From: Blastocatellia bacterium
GTDB taxonomy: Bacteria > Acidobacteriota > Blastocatellia > UBA7656 > JADIYM01
Length of the DNA stretch: 64,000 nt
Direction: 5' to 3'
Assembly (NCBI GenBank): GCA_016705245.1
Contig: JADIYM010000005.1
Coordinates: 124,001 to 188,000 of the forward strand
A model generated the notes under the pieces. That model was not told the DNA's origin. It was given only the letters and a program-made list of their open reading frames with translations, and made no database searches. Positions within the stretch are counted from its first letter, which is position 1; the number at the start of each line of letters is the position of its first letter. Shown here piece by piece: positions 63,495 through 64,000 of the stretch. The translations under genes and the position numbers were made by a program.

Positions 63495-64000
63495 CTAGAC
63501 GTCCACCTGGTCTCCAATGACCGGGATCTTGTCGGCCCGCCCGTTGTACACCCGCACCATCATCCACACGAACCCGACCACGGCTCCAAGATGGAAGAGC
63601 GACGAACCAATCCCGATGAGCACGCCCGCGATTCGCGGAGCGGCCGCCTGCGCGATCGCAAAGGCGATCGTCACCGCCCAGAAGACCACGTGTGCAATGA
63701 GCGACTGTCGCGCGTGGAAATGAACGAAGCGGTTCTCTCTGGGCTCGTTCTGCTGGACGAGAATGGATCCGACGATGCCGAGGTACGGCAGGTAACACAT
63801 CATGGCCGCGAAGTTCGGCTTGAGCCCGAGTTGTGCGGTGCTTCGCGGTGCCTGCGTATAAGCATTGGTCGCGTCGGCCGGCACGTATAGGGATTGTGGC
63901 TGTTGCGGATAACCCTGCCATCCCGTTGGAGGCTGGACCGGGTCGGCCCACTCGCGGGGCTGCGACTGCGACCACGCGTGAGGCTCGGGCGCATAACCGC
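63495..64000 (-). CDS. DUF4870-like membrane protein (5' end outside window)
   Basis: The frame is open to the window edge, so the start is missing. A Pro/Gln-rich N-terminal part (GWQGYPQQPQSLYVPAD) precedes LKPNFAAMMCYLPYLGIVGS, RFVHFHARQSLIAHVVFWAV and a last helix (LFHLGAVVGFVWMMVRVYNG). The pattern of three helices with HARQS is typical of DUF4870/YtxH-neighbour proteins of unknown function. Co-oriented with the STAS gene. Confidence 0.75.
   Translation of the reverse strand, partial: GYAPEPHAWSQSQPREWADPVQPPTGWQGYPQQPQSLYVPADATNAYTQAPRSTAQLGLKPNFAAMMCYLPYLGIVGSILVQQNEPRENRFVHFHARQSLIAHVVFWAVTIAFAIAQAAAPRIAGVLIGIGSSLFHLGAVVGFVWMMVRVYNGRADKIPVIGDQVDV

Overview
High-GC chromosomal DNA, most likely from an uncultured or little-studied Acidobacteriota. 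This is inferred from gene content: a very large Oar-type TonB receptor with an N-terminal carboxypeptidase-regulatory domain, a sensor kinase with a beta-propeller and Y_Y_Y domain, several ECF sigma/anti-sigma pairs, lpxD and Lol-type genes for a Gram-negative envelope, and many intergenic hairpin repeats. No rRNA, credible tRNA, CRISPR array, prophage or intact insertion sequence is visible. Most of the window is ordinary housekeeping and envelope gene content.

Layout. 1-2.8 kb: two ECF sigma/anti-sigma pairs, one with an exported rhodanese. 3-10.3 kb: acetyltransferase, receptor-type PP2C phosphatase, M1 peptidase and membrane proteins. 10.4-13.3 kb: a sigma-54 activator with a Cys-rich GAF domain, divergent from a DsrE-like gene and a flavin (PPOX-type) gene; a near-consensus -24/-12 promoter and two matching upstream inverted repeats lie between them. 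13.4-20.2 kb: DprE2/DprE1-like pair, DinB-like protein, purF-purM, pyk. 20.4-28.8 kb: two-component pair, a DUF3142-like protein and a badly frameshifted repeat-containing envelope protein. 29-38.7 kb: glyS, cytochrome c, rplU-rpmA-obg-nadD-rsfS-(sigma-54 activator)-rlmH-dksA-like-comF, a Ca2+/H+ antiporter, ispH. 38.8-41.3 kb: lexA with two operator-like palindromes, then about 1.1 kb of repeat-rich DNA. 41.4-48.9 kb: PPC-domain protein, TonB receptor, TPR protein, a Cys-rich anchored protein. 49-55.4 kb: dusB, ilvE, then a lipoprotein/permease/ATPase/LolA-like set resembling a compact Lol system. 55.6-64 kb: metallopeptidase, ftsY, class V aminotransferase, lpxD, a perR-like gene with peroxiredoxin, a TlpA-like protein, a STAS protein and a DUF4870-like membrane protein.

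The most distinctive signal is repetitive DNA. A family of long hairpins (A) built from tandem 8-nt units of the CTCTGTGC/CTTTGCGC kind occurs at 13 clear loci. Twelve begin 6-44 nt after a stop codon. A second family (B, core GATCAGTACCGCGAGCG) occurs singly and as inverted pairs; one copy is inside ftsY and another in the 5' part of a sensor-kinase gene, both read as [11 protein letters not shown]. Smaller families (C-F) are listed separately.

Caution: at least nine genes, including glyS, ispH and comF, are interrupted by one-base indels, usually in short homopolymers. This looks like residual sequencing or assembly error, so I give repaired gene boundaries and state each interruption. All assignments come from reading the sequence by eye; no database search was run.
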